Positions 42,759 to 51,847 of a stretch of 64,000 nucleotides of DNA are shown one piece after another. The notes below the pieces were generated by a model. The model did not search any database, was not told the origin of the DNA, and saw nothing but the letters and a program-made list of their open reading frames with translations. The stretch is from the NCBI GenBank assembly GCA_026224825.1, contig JAMFRO010000056.1:1-64000 (forward strand). Reading direction: 5' to 3'. Source of the DNA: a bacterium. GTDB lineage: Bacteria; Pseudomonadota; Alphaproteobacteria; Acetobacterales; Acetobacteraceae. A program made the position numbers and the translations under genes. Every line of letters starts with the position of its first letter. The first letter of the stretch is position 1.

Positions 42759-45395
42759 ATGGTCGCCATTGATCTGAAATCTTTGATCAACCGGTTGGAC
42801 GATCATTGCCGCCGCGCGCTCGAGGCGGCTGCCGGGCTGACATTGTCACGCACACATTATAACGTCGAGATCGAACATTGGTTGATCAAGCTCGCGGAAG
42901 GGACCGATACCGATATCGCCGCGATCTTCCGTCAATACGATGTCGACCACGGCCGTTTTCTGAGCGATCTGAACAAAAGTCTGGACAAGGCCAAAACCGG
43001 CAATGGCCGCGCCCCGGCGCTGTCGCCGGAGATTGTCGATCTGGGCAAACAGGCCTGGCTGCTGGCATCCGTCGAGCAGGGGCTGTCGCGGGTCCGCTCT
43101 GGCCACCTGATCTGGGCGCTGCTCGCCGATGAAACACTGGCCCGCCGCGCCCGCGAGGCCTCCGGGCAATTGCTGAAAATTCAACCTGACATTTTGAAAC
43201 GTGATATGGCGGCCATCACCGCCAACAGCGTTGAGGCGCAAACGGCACCCGCCGCGGTTGACGGCGCGGCCCCCGGTGCCGCGGATGGTGCGGCGCGGGC
43301 GGGGGGCAGCGGGGCGCTCGAATTATATACGTATGACCTCACGGCGCGCGCGAAGGCGGGCAAAATCGACCCGGTCCTCGGGCGCGATTTTGAAATCCGC
43401 CAGGCGATCGATATTCTCACGCGCCGGCGGCAGAATAACCCGATCCTCACCGGCGAGGCTGGGGTTGGCAAGACCGCTGTGGTTGAAGGGCTGGCATTGA
43501 AGATCGCTTCGGGCGATGTGCCGGATTCGATGAAGAACGTGACGCTGCGCACGCTCGACCTGGCTTTGCTGCAGGCCGGGGCGGGGATGAAGGGCGAGTT
43601 CGAACAGCGCCTCAAATCCGTCATCGATGAGGTGAAGGCGAGCCCGAAACCGATCATCGTGTTTATTGATGAGGCGCATACGCTCATTGGTGCGGGCGGG
43701 CAGGCGGGGCAGAATGATGCCGCGAATCTGTTGAAGCCGGCGCTGGCGCGGGGCGAGCTGCGCACCATCGCGGCGACGACCTGGGCTGAATATAAGAAAT
43801 ATTTTGAGAAAGACGCGGCGCTGACACGGCGCTTCCAGGTGGTGAAGGTCGAGGAGCCTTCCGAGGCGATGGCCATCGCGATGATTCGCGGGCTGACGGC
43901 CACGTTGGAGAAGCACCATGGCACGCGCATTCTGGACGAAGCGATTTCCGAGGCGGTGCGGCTTTCGGCCCGCTTCATCCCGAGTCGGCAATTGCCCGAC
44001 AAGGCGATCAGCCTGATCGATACCGCTTGCGCCCGTGTCGCGATGAGCCAGGCTGCGGTGCCCGCGCCGATCGAGGATTTGCGGCGGCGCATCGATCTGA
44101 TCGATACCGAGCTTGGCATTCTTGAGCGCGAAATGGCGACAGGCGGCGCGCATGAGGCGCGGGTGGCCGAGATCACGGCGGAGAAGGAGGCGGCGCGGGA
44201 GCATCTGGCCGCACTTGAAATCCGCTTCGCCGCCGAGAAAAAGCTTGCAGCCGAAATCGCCGAGGCGCGCGGCAAGATCGAGGATAAGGAGAATACCGAG
44301 GACAAGGCAGCCCTACGGGAGACACTCAATTCTCTGCATGAAGAGTTGAAGACATTGCAAGGCGAGACGCCGCTGATCTTCCCCGTCGTCGATGGGCAGG
44401 CCGTGGCCGAGATTGTCGAGAGCTGGACCGGCATTCCCGCCGGGCGGATGCAGTCCGACGAGATCAATACCGTGCTGAACCTGAAATCGGCCATGGAGGC
44501 GCGCATCGTTGGCCAGCCGCATGCGCTGGAGGCCGTCGCCCAGGCGATTCGCACCAGCCGTGCCAAGCTGACCGATCCGCGCAAGCCGATTGGCGTATTT
44601 CTGATGGTCGGCACCTCCGGTACCGGTAAGACGGAGACAGCGCTGACGCTGGCCAACCTGCTTTATGGTGGCGAGCAGAATCTCACCACCATCAACATGA
44701 CGGAATTCAAGGAAGAGCATAAGGTCTCACTGCTGATGGGCAGCCCGCCCGGCTATATTGGCTATGGCGAGGGCGGTATCCTGACCGAGGCGGTGCGGCG
44801 CCGGCCCTATTCGGTGGTGCTGCTGGACGAAATGGAAAAAGCCCATCCCGGTGTGCAGGACGTGTTCTTCCAGGTGTTCGACAAGGGGAATATGAAGGAC
44901 GGTGAAGGGCGCGATATCGACTTCAAGAACACCGTGCTGATCATGACCTCCAATGCCGGCACGGATCTGATCGACAAATTATTCGCCGATCCGGAAACAG
45001 CGCCCGATGCGGCGCAGCTCGCCGAGGCATTGCGGCCGGAGCTGATGAAATATTTCAAACCGGCTTTCCTCGGCCGTGTCACCATCGTGCCGTATTTTCC
45101 GCTTTCGGAAGATGTCATCAAACAGATCGTGCGGCTGCAGCTTAATAAGATTGTCAAGCGCGTTAAGGATGCCTACAAGGCCGATTTCAGCTACGATCCG
45201 GAGCTTGTCGAAACAATCGCGGCGCGTTGCAAGGAGTCCTCCTCCGGTGCGCGCAATGTCGAGAACATACTTTCACGTACACTATTGCCTGAACTGTCAT
45301 CCGAGGTGTTGAGCCGCCTGGCGGCGGGGGAGGCGATCTCGAATGTATCGGTCGGAATTGATCCTGAAGGGGCGTTCCGCTACGCGTTGAGTTGA
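42759..45395 (+). CDS. clpV: T6SS sheath-disassembly ATPase ClpV (TssH)
   Basis: An 878-residue AAA+ unfoldase of the Clp/Hsp100 family that pulls apart contracted TssB/TssC sheaths. An N domain (residues 1-150, LIKLAEGTDTDIAAIF) precedes AAA1 with Walker A GEAGVGKT at 232-239 and Walker B VFIDEAHT. Then come a middle coiled coil and AAA2 with GTSGTGKT starting at 618 and VVLLDEMEKAHP. The start is the ATG at 42759 behind CAGGAGAG; an upstream in-frame ATG at 42708 falls in the promoter repeats. The family signature of ClpV rather than ClpB is supported by context: hcp follows directly. Confidence 0.95.
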   Translation: MVAIDLKSLINRLDDHCRRALEAAAGLTLSRTHYNVEIEHWLIKLAEGTDTDIAAIFRQYDVDHGRFLSDLNKSLDKAKTGNGRAPALSPEIVDLGKQAWLLASVEQGLSRVRSGHLIWALLADETLARRAREASGQLLKIQPDILKRDMAAITANSVEAQTAPAAVDGAAPGAADGAARAGGSGALELYTYDLTARAKAGKIDPVLGRDFEIRQAIDILTRRRQNNPILTGEAGVGKTAVVEGLALKIASGDVPDSMKNVTLRTLDLALLQAGAGMKGEFEQRLKSVIDEVKASPKPIIVFIDEAHTLIGAGGQAGQNDAANLLKPALARGELRTIAATTWAEYKKYFEKDAALTRRFQVVKVEEPSEAMAIAMIRGLTATLEKHHGTRILDEAISEAVRLSARFIPSRQLPDKAISLIDTACARVAMSQAAVPAPIEDLRRRIDLIDTELGILEREMATGGAHEARVAEITAEKEAAREHLAALEIRFAAEKKLAAEIAEARGKIEDKENTEDKAALRETLNSLHEELKTLQGETPLIFPVVDGQAVAEIVESWTGIPAGRMQSDEINTVLNLKSAMEARIVGQPHALEAVAQAIRTSRAKLTDPRKPIGVFLMVGTSGTGKTETALTLANLLYGGEQNLTTINMTEFKEEHKVSLLMGSPPGYIGYGEGGILTEAVRRRPYSVVLLDEMEKAHPGVQDVFFQVFDKGNMKDGEGRDIDFKNTVLIMTSNAGTDLIDKLFADPETAPDAAQLAEALRPELMKYFKPAFLGRVTIVPYFPLSEDVIKQIVRLQLNKIVKRVKDAYKADFSYDPELVETIAARCKESSSGARNVENILSRTLLPELSSEVLSRLAAGEAISNVSVGIDPEGAFRYALS

Positions 45396-45425
45396 GTTTT
45401 TCTAAAATCCACAAGGAGAGAGACC

Positions 45426-45911
45426 ATGGCGATTTATATTAAATATACCACCCCGACGATCGACGGCGGCGTTACCACGACAGGCTACGAGAAGCAGTTC
45501 GAAGTGATCTCCTTCCAGTTCGGTATCGGCCGCGGCGTGGGCTCGCCGACCGGCGGCTCGACCAATCGTGAAGCGTCGACGCCGAGCGTCTCGGAAATCA
45601 CGCTGTCGAAGAACTTGGACGAAGCTTCGGGCAATCTGGTCAAGGAAGCCTTCAGTGGCGCCGGCAAGGCCACCGCGGTGATCTCCTTTGTGCGCACCGA
45701 TGCCAATGGCGGCGTGACCTATCTGGAATACACCCTCTCCAATGTCATGGTGTCCGGCTACAGCATTTCCAGCGGCGGGGATAAGCCGCAGGAATCCATC
45801 TCGCTGAATTTCACCAAGGTGGAAGTCAAGATCACGCCGCAGAATGCGGATGGCACGCCGGGGACGGCTTTCCCGGTTACCTACGATCTCTCGACGCAGA
45901 AAATGACCTGA
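45426..45911 (+). CDS. hcp: T6SS tube protein Hcp (TssD)
   Basis: A 161-residue Hcp-family protein whose hexamers stack to form the inner tube and can carry small effectors. Features are IYIKYTTPTIDGGVTT, FEVISFQFGIGRGV, and the beta-strand series EITLSKNLDEASGNLVKEAF, ATAVISFVRTD and SYSISSGGDKPQESISLNFTKVEVK-type end region. It lies 30 bases behind clpV with AAGGAGAG upstream. A strong terminator follows, consistent with high expression. Confidence 0.95.
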   Translation: MAIYIKYTTPTIDGGVTTTGYEKQFEVISFQFGIGRGVGSPTGGSTNREASTPSVSEITLSKNLDEASGNLVKEAFSGAGKATAVISFVRTDANGGVTYLEYTLSNVMVSGYSISSGGDKPQESISLNFTKVEVKITPQNADGTPGTAFPVTYDLSTQKMT

Positions 45912-45925
45912 GTCTTACGTCTTCA

Positions 45926-45957
45926 GCCCGGCGTGCAAGCGCCGGGCTTTTTTTATG
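45926..45957 (+). terminator. Rho-independent terminator after hcp
   Basis: Perfect 9-bp stem AGCCCGGCG/CGCCGGGCT (45926-45934 and 45941-45949) with a TGCAAG loop, followed by a run of T. It separates hcp from the M91 peptidase gene, which must use read-through or its own promoter. Confidence 0.88.
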
Positions 45958-46039
45958 CGCATTTTTGAGAACGCCCCGCAGGCCGCGGGGTTTGTGTGTT
46001 CTTTTGATGGATGCGGCGATGGGAAAAAGGGCTTAAATA

Positions 46040-46690
46040 ATGAGGGTTCAATCGAGTTTCGCAGGCATCTTTCTCGATTACGATACAGGAACGAATACGT
46101 TCTTCGGTGTCAATGTCAACGATTACCTGACCAAGATCAACTCGAAATCCGTCGGAAAGGCGCTGCTCACCGCGCTTGGCACGGGCGGGGCGCCCAATAA
46201 TCCAGCCTATAATGTACTGATCAAACCCATGGCCCAGGCCGGCCTGGATGCAATGTATATCGATAAGCGCTTTACCAAGGCTGAACTTCGCTCTCCGACG
46301 GTCAAGACGCTTGAGGATAACAAAACCAAACGCTGGGAGGGGCTGAAAATGGGCGGTGGCGTCGGCAGCGGCGCGCAGGCTGAAGATTGGACGGGGGCCG
46401 AGAACGGCACGGGGTCCACGTCCGTAGTCGTCTGGAATTCGTCCCAGACGGTTTTTCAGGATAAGATCATGATACCTCATTTTATTCTGCTGGCGCATGA
46501 GTTGATCCATTGCCTGCATAATTTGCTTGGCACCAATAAAGGTGGGACAAAAATCACGGTTGGTTCTGAATCCATCAAGCATGAGGAGGTCTATTGCGTT
46601 GGGCTCGGCGATTATGCCGGCGACGCAATCACGGAAAACGCGATCCGCGCCCAATGGGCAGGTGTACCGAATCGCAATACTTACGGCTGA
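46040..46690 (+). CDS. M91-family (NleD/HopH1-like) zinc metalloprotease, candidate T6SS effector
   Basis: A 216-residue protein without signal peptide or membrane span. The zinc motif is LLAHELIHCLHNLLG (His153, Glu154, His157). Downstream comes KHEEVYCVGL (Glu182/Glu183, third-ligand region), then ITENAIRAQWAGVPNRNTYG at the very end. The HELIH plus ITEN.IR...G...R..Y combination is the signature of peptidase family M91, whose known members NleD and HopH1 are injected toxins of about the same length. Its place directly behind hcp suggests Hcp-dependent delivery. No obvious immunity gene follows, so the target may be eukaryotic. The ATG at 46040 fits the family start. Confidence 0.78.
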   Translation: MRVQSSFAGIFLDYDTGTNTFFGVNVNDYLTKINSKSVGKALLTALGTGGAPNNPAYNVLIKPMAQAGLDAMYIDKRFTKAELRSPTVKTLEDNKTKRWEGLKMGGGVGSGAQAEDWTGAENGTGSTSVVVWNSSQTVFQDKIMIPHFILLAHELIHCLHNLLGTNKGGTKITVGSESIKHEEVYCVGLGDYAGDAITENAIRAQWAGVPNRNTYG

Positions 46691-47023
46691 AGCCTGATGA
46701 GTGATGGCTCTACAGCCGGAAATGAGATGGGCGGAGAGGGGGACTATGCTGCTTCAGAGTGAAGTTTGGCGCTGACGCTGTGGCATTCAGGAGCAAGAAC
46801 ATGCTGCACTGCTAGTTCTTCGATAACAGTCGTCTTTGTCAGTTATGGCTGGTTTTCCATTTGGAACCCGAGAATCGAGGTTGAAAGGTGAAGGATTTCG
46901 GAAAGCATATCAACCGTGGCGACAACGGCGTTCGCTTATACGCAAGGCCGGCGCGGGATGACATCGATCGGTACTGGTATGAGAGAAATTCTGGCAAGAC
47001 CATGGCCGGTTTTTAAGGGCCGG
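46691..47023. other. Gene-poor gap
   Basis: 333 bases between the M91 gene and pppA. Apart from one 42-codon frame (see 46888-47016) I see no gene, RNA structure or repeat. The two nearby GGCCGGTT sequences at its right end are direct, not inverted, so they are not a terminator. Confidence 0.5.
46888..47016 (+). CDS. Possible 42-residue small ORF or gene remnant
   Basis: A GTG start directly after an in-frame stop, with GAGG eight bases upstream. The product is hydrophilic and rich in Arg, Asp and Tyr (VKDFGKHINRGDNGVRLYAR...RYWYERN...). The composition looks protein-like but contains rare codons (TTA, AGG, AGA) compared with the neighbours. It could be a remnant of an exchanged effector or immunity gene. 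Weak evidence. Confidence 0.25.
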   Translation: MKDFGKHINRGDNGVRLYARPARDDIDRYWYERNSGKTMAGF

Positions 47024-47743
47024 TTAAACCTCCACCACCACAGCCGTCACATTATCATTCACCCTATGCGCCAGCGCCGCGGCGATCAGCATCTCCGGCG
47101 GCGGTACGCCCTCGGGTGCTGCAAGCAGACTGGCGATTTCCGCCGTGGATAATGTTTTGCTCAGGCCATCGCTGCAGAGCAGAAACCGGTCGCCTGGCTC
47201 GGCCTGGCCGATCACCTTATCCAGCTCCAACGTATCGGCATCGGAGCCCACGGCGCGGGTGATGACATTGGCATGCGGGTGGCTCTCGGCGTCCTCAGGG
47301 GCGAGATTGCCGCTATCGACCAGCTCCTGCACCAGGCTGTGGTCGCGGCTGATTTGCTGAAGCACGCCGCAGCGCAGCAGATAGGCGCGTGAATCTCCGG
47401 CCCATAAACAGGCAAAATGCCCATCCCGTAAGATCAGCCCGATAAAGGTGGAGGCGATCGGCGAGCGTCCGCCGCGCCGCACCGCCTCCGCGCGCAATTC
47501 CTCATGCACATGGCTCACCGTCAACCGCACCTCGGAGAGCAGGGCAGAGGCTGAGAGCCGCGCCGGCAGCCGGGCGAGTGCTGCGACGATCATGCCGGAG
47601 GCAACCTCGCCGGCCTCATGCCCGCCGGCGCCATCCGCCACCACCCATAGGCCGAGATCCGGCCGCGAGAGCATATTGTCTTCATTATGTTTGCGCACGG
47701 CGCCGATATCGGTCTGCGCCCAGGAGCGGATACCTTGCATCAT
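47024..47743 (-). CDS. pppA: PP2C-family protein phosphatase PppA
   Basis: A 239-residue PPM/PP2C Ser/Thr phosphatase that opposes the PpkA kinase in post-translational T6SS control. The metal-binding motifs are complete: RKHNEDNM, VVADGAGGHEAGE, WAGDSRAYLLR, LLCSDGLSKTL and NDNVTAVVVEV. It overlaps the tagF stop by four bases (ATGA). It is the last gene of the vgrG-led operon. The cognate kinase is not in this operon; the best candidate is the kinase at 29549. Confidence 0.93.
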   Translation of the reverse strand: MMQGIRSWAQTDIGAVRKHNEDNMLSRPDLGLWVVADGAGGHEAGEVASGMIVAALARLPARLSASALLSEVRLTVSHVHEELRAEAVRRGGRSPIASTFIGLILRDGHFACLWAGDSRAYLLRCGVLQQISRDHSLVQELVDSGNLAPEDAESHPHANVITRAVGSDADTLELDKVIGQAEPGDRFLLCSDGLSKTLSTAEIASLLAAPEGVPPPEMLIAAALAHRVNDNVTAVVVEV

Positions 47744-48303
47744 GGTGCCACCTGTGCGGTGTCGCGCAGCATCGCGCCGGCGAAATTGTCAGGCAGAAGC
47801 TCAGGAATATCGAAACGCCGGGGATTGACGAAGGGGCTGCCTTCGGTCCACCAGCCCAAGCTCTGGGGCGGGCTGTCCGGCGCCGGACGTTGCAGCCTTG
47901 CGGCGATCTCTGGATGCGGCAGATCCTCCACCACACCGGCCAGCCCGGCCGCTTCGGCTGCATCGGCCCAGTGGTTGCCTTGTTCGAGATCGACGGTGGA
48001 ACTGGCCAGAGCGCAGAGGATGAAGGGATAATGCCGTCCGACCTTATCGGCGCTTGGCAGCCAGGTGCCGAAGACCGCATAGGGGCCGCAGGCTCCCGGC
48101 GGGAGTAAAAAGCGCCAGATCGGCGCGCTCATCCAGGCTTCTTCCCAGCCATCGCCCAAAGCCTGGCGCGAGGCGGCCAGGCATTCACGGCACCAGCCAT
48201 CCAAGGGGGCAATGAAATCCTCGGGCAAATTGGCGCGCACAAAATCACCCCGCGCCGGCAGCTTGCCGAAGAAGCCTGTTGTCGTAGGACGGAACGCGCC
48301 CAT
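47740..48303 (-). CDS. tagF: T6SS regulator TagF (ImpM/SciT)
   Basis: A 187-residue TagF-domain protein: GFFGKLPARGDFVRANLP at the N-terminus, LDGWCRECLAASRQALG, APIWRFLLPPGACGP, GRHYPFILCA. In Pseudomonas and Agrobacterium TagF blocks T6SS assembly independently of phosphorylation by binding Fha. In Agrobacterium TagF and PppA are fused as one protein; here they are separate but translationally coupled. It follows tssM after four bases. Confidence 0.93.
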   Translation of the reverse strand: MGAFRPTTTGFFGKLPARGDFVRANLPEDFIAPLDGWCRECLAASRQALGDGWEEAWMSAPIWRFLLPPGACGPYAVFGTWLPSADKVGRHYPFILCALASSTVDLEQGNHWADAAEAAGLAGVVEDLPHPEIAARLQRPAPDSPPQSLGWWTEGSPFVNPRRFDIPELLPDNFAGAMLRDTAQVAP

Positions 48304-48307
48304 CAGC

Positions 48308-51300
48308 TCATCCTTGCAAATTGGGGCATTGGAAGTTGGTCAGCATGCCAGGTGCGAAAGGGTTCAGCACGGACGCCGCGCTGATATTGAAGGTCACGGT
48401 ATGACCGCCTTGGCTGAAGGTCAGCGTATATTGGTCCGAGGAGCCAGCCTCGCTGAGGCTGCCCTGAGCGAACAGCCGGAACAGCGCCCATGGGCCGGAG
48501 GCGTCGATCTCGACCGGACCGCCGCCGGCGGTCGGGGTGATGATCAGCCGTGCCGTCTGCATGCCGTCCGTTCCCGGCCAGGAGATTTGCGTAGGCACTG
48601 GCGGGCCATGCGCATAGCTGACGTTAAGCCCACCGAGTTGCAGCACCACCTGCGCAGCCCCGGCATCCAGAGATGTGGGCGTGATGCTGAACTGCACGGA
48701 AGGCGTCGCGCCGGAGGCGAAGAACAATTGCTTGATCGTCTCCGCCCGCTGAAACTCCGCCAGGGCACCCTGGCTGATCGGTGGGGTAACACCATTCACC
48801 GCCTGGATTTTCCAGGTGGCGCCTGACATATCCACGAATTGGCGGACCTGCTGCGTGAAGAAAGTATCGATCATGCCATTTGGCGCGAAGAGATGTGAGA
48901 AATCACCGAGCGGGATATCGGTGCTCGAGGCTAGCTGGAAGGGGTAGCGCCCGGCCACCGCCTGTTGGCAGAGCTGTCCCGGCCCGCCGGCGCCGTTGAA
49001 CGCCGCAGCCGCGGCCTGGGCAGCGCTGCCGCCGCGCAGGTTATTGGCGTTGACCACCAGGCTTTGCAGCCAGCGTGAAACAGGCTGCGGGTCGTTGGCC
49101 GCCTCGCCTTGTAGCAGCGAGGCCGGATCTCCCCCCGCGGCCGGGGCGGCAGGTGCACCGCTGCCCGGTACGTTGGCCGCCAATTGTGCCATTTGCTGCT
49201 GCAGCGTGTTCATCAGGTTGAGCGTGAGTGAAATTGGCGCACCCGTGCCGCTGCCGACATAATTGATCAGCGGCGCGTAATAGGCATCCACCTCGGCGCC
49301 CGGCAAGGTCGGCGCGGCGCCGGTTGCGGCGGGGCCCATCAGCCCCTGCAATGCGGCGGTATCGGCATTTACCGCCGCGGCACCCGGTATGGCGGATGCG
49401 ACTGGTGTTGCCCCGGCCGGCAGGGTTGGCGTTTTCGAGAGCTGCAATTGCGTCACCACGCTGCTGAGCAGTTTTTGCATCGGCGATTGCGGCGAGGACA
49501 AAACATAGAGACTCTGCGTCGCCTGGCCGATATTGCTGGCCGGGGCGAAATTCAAATCGCCCAGCATATTGTTCCATTGTGTCTCGTAATCCTGCTCATA
49601 GAGCGTGATGACGTTCTTTTCGAGATTGACCATATCCGGGCTGCTCGGGTCGACCTGCTGCGTGCTGCCCAGCACCCAGCTTTCATTGGCGACATCCTGT
49701 GCCGCATGGGTGAGGGCCGGCAGCAGCACGAGGTGGAAGCCGTTCACCGTGTAGAATCCCGGTATGCCATCGGTGAGCGGCTTGCCGGAGGCGCGGATAA
49801 ATAGCCCGGCCCCGGCTGGCCCCATGGCATCGCCCGGCAGCCAAGGCGGTATTTGTGCTGCGGCCGAGGAATCACGGATACGCGAGTAGACACGTTCGGC
49901 GACGGAGACGCGGCTGAATGTGGCGCGGGCTGATTCCACCAGCGCGCCGTCCAGTGGCACTTGCGGCAGCGGCGCGTTCAGCAACGCGATGAGGTGCTGC
50001 ATCAGCTCATCGCGTTGCGGCTGTGCCGCATCCCCTGGATACAGGCGCTGCCAGTCGAGATTCATCCAGGCTTCGACGAGGTTTTTATCCAGCGGCCCGG
50101 CGCCGCCCAGCATCAGATAAACGCGTGTCGCCTGGTACAAAAATTCCGGCCGGTCGAAACCGCCGCGCATTTCCGCTTCCAGTTGCAGAATCAGCCGGGG
50201 CAGCATCGCGTTATCCAGCGCGTTGACATAGAGCGTTGAGGAACCGGTGCGCAATTTGCCGCTCTGGTCCAGCCCCAGCCCCATGCCGCCATGTGCAGTG
50301 GCATCGCCGGCGCCGAAGGGCATGGCGCGTGCCTGGTCAAGCAGTGGCAGTATGGCGAGCAGATTATCATCCTGCACCGGGTTGAGGGGCAGGGATTGCG
50401 CGGTGCCGCTATAGCCGGCGAGGGCATTATTGCTGGCGGCGATGGCGGTGGCATTATTGCCACGGCTCAGCACCAGCCCGGCAAGCAGGCAGAGGAAGAC
50501 AATGCCGACCGCCGCGAAGCCGCCGATGCGGAGGAGCAGAGATTTGCGGCGCATGGCGGGGTTCGTGCTGGCCAGCATCGCTTCGTTGAACACCACGTCA
50601 CGCAGCAGCCGCGCCAGAAAATAGCTGCGCCCCGACGCGGCGCGTAGAGATGGCGCGCGGCGCTGGTCGATGCCGAAGGAGCGTGACAATGCCGCGGTCA
50701 GCCGGTCGATCGGCGTGCCTTCCTGCGTGCCGGAGGTCATGTACACGCCGCGCAGATAGGGGGCGGGGTCGAGCAGCGTGCCGCCGAAGGCCTCGGCCAG
50801 AAATGTTTCAAGCGGAGCCTGCAGGCTGGCCACCTGGGCCGGGAAGCCGGTGATGAGGGCGCGGCGGTCCGGGCTGCGCTCGCCTTGCAGCAGATCGATC
50901 AGCCGGTCATCCAGCCGCTGTACCAGCGCCTTGAATTCGGCCGGGAAGCCGGCGATGGCGCCGGCCTGGCCGGTGCCTGTGGCGGGGAATGTGGTGCCCC
51001 AGACCTGGCCGCGCCGTTCTGCGTCCAGATCGTCGAAAAACTCGGTGAATCCGGCGAGTAGATCGGCCTTGGTGAGCAGCGCATAGACCGGCAGTTTCAG
51101 GTCCAGCCGCTCGGTGATCTCCTTGATGCGCTTGCGTATGGCGCGGGCGTGGGCGAGTCGCTCCTCTTGTGAGGCGCTGGCGATATCGGTGAGCGAGATG
51201 GCGACCAGGACACCGTTGAGCGCCTGGCGCTGGCGGGTTCTTTTCAGCAGATCCAGAAACCCTTCCCAGCCGGCCTTGTCCGCGCTGGCATCGGAATCCT

Positions 51301-51838
51301 GCGTTGTGTAGCGCCCCGCGGTGTCGATCAGCACCGCATCTTCGGTCATCCACCAATCGCACAGCCTTGTACCGCCCACACCGGCCACGGCACCTTGCCC
51401 CAGCTCCGCCGCCAACGGAAATTTCAGCCCCGCATTCAGCAGCGCCGTGGTTTTGCCCGCACCCGGCGGGCCGATGATGACGTACCAGGGTTGTTCATAG
51501 ATATAGCCTTTGGTGCCGCGCGCCTTGCGCAGCAAAGCCAGCGCGGTTTTCAGTTTTTCGGACATCGCCGCCAGATCCTCGGCGGCGGCCTGGTTCCCGG
51601 CCGGCTGGACCGCGACGCCCGCGGCCAGTTGGTCCTCGCGTTTTCGCCGCCGCAGGCCGAGCAGGAGATTGACCACCAGCCAGATGGCGAAGATGACGAG
51701 GATGATGATGAGGCGTGGCAGCAGCCCGCCCAGCCCCGGAATGAACGGCGCGAAAAACCATACCAGCGCTGCCAGCACCACAGCGCCGACAAAGCTCAAA
51801 ACCCAGCGGGACATCAACATTTGGAAGATTTTCTTCAT
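48308..51838 (-). CDS. tssM: T6SS membrane complex protein TssM (IcmF/ImpL)
   Basis: A 1176-residue inner-membrane protein, core of the TssJ-L-M envelope channel. Two membrane helices at the N-terminus (about residues 12-65) precede a cytoplasmic NTPase-like domain with an intact Walker A (GPPGAGKT, residues 123-130) and the DTAGRY switch. A third helix follows (about 430-450: IGGFAAVGIVFLCLLAGLVL). The large periplasmic part ends in the TssJ-binding C-terminal domain (SLDAGAAQVVLQLGG, WPGTDGMQTARL, GPWALFRLF). Many T6SS TssM proteins lack a working Walker A, so its presence is notable. Confidence 0.95.
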   Translation of the reverse strand: MKKIFQMLMSRWVLSFVGAVVLAALVWFFAPFIPGLGGLLPRLIIILVIFAIWLVVNLLLGLRRRKREDQLAAGVAVQPAGNQAAAEDLAAMSEKLKTALALLRKARGTKGYIYEQPWYVIIGPPGAGKTTALLNAGLKFPLAAELGQGAVAGVGGTRLCDWWMTEDAVLIDTAGRYTTQDSDASADKAGWEGFLDLLKRTRQRQALNGVLVAISLTDIASASQEERLAHARAIRKRIKEITERLDLKLPVYALLTKADLLAGFTEFFDDLDAERRGQVWGTTFPATGTGQAGAIAGFPAEFKALVQRLDDRLIDLLQGERSPDRRALITGFPAQVASLQAPLETFLAEAFGGTLLDPAPYLRGVYMTSGTQEGTPIDRLTAALSRSFGIDQRRAPSLRAASGRSYFLARLLRDVVFNEAMLASTNPAMRRKSLLLRIGGFAAVGIVFLCLLAGLVLSRGNNATAIAASNNALAGYSGTAQSLPLNPVQDDNLLAILPLLDQARAMPFGAGDATAHGGMGLGLDQSGKLRTGSSTLYVNALDNAMLPRLILQLEAEMRGGFDRPEFLYQATRVYLMLGGAGPLDKNLVEAWMNLDWQRLYPGDAAQPQRDELMQHLIALLNAPLPQVPLDGALVESARATFSRVSVAERVYSRIRDSSAAAQIPPWLPGDAMGPAGAGLFIRASGKPLTDGIPGFYTVNGFHLVLLPALTHAAQDVANESWVLGSTQQVDPSSPDMVNLEKNVITLYEQDYETQWNNMLGDLNFAPASNIGQATQSLYVLSSPQSPMQKLLSSVVTQLQLSKTPTLPAGATPVASAIPGAAAVNADTAALQGLMGPAATGAAPTLPGAEVDAYYAPLINYVGSGTGAPISLTLNLMNTLQQQMAQLAANVPGSGAPAAPAAGGDPASLLQGEAANDPQPVSRWLQSLVVNANNLRGGSAAQAAAAAFNGAGGPGQLCQQAVAGRYPFQLASSTDIPLGDFSHLFAPNGMIDTFFTQQVRQFVDMSGATWKIQAVNGVTPPISQGALAEFQRAETIKQLFFASGATPSVQFSITPTSLDAGAAQVVLQLGGLNVSYAHGPPVPTQISWPGTDGMQTARLIITPTAGGGPVEIDASGPWALFRLFAQGSLSEAGSSDQYTLTFSQGGHTVTFNISAASVLNPFAPGMLTNFQCPNLQG

Positions 51839-51847
51839 GGCGAGGGT

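Noticed and set aside
43181..44656. 491-codon frame antisense to clpV
   Set aside because: Ser/Arg-rich shadow; ClpV motifs are intact on the plus strand.
47008..47036. Terminator at the end of pppA
   Set aside because: The two GGCCGGTT copies are direct repeats and do not form a hairpin with a T-run.
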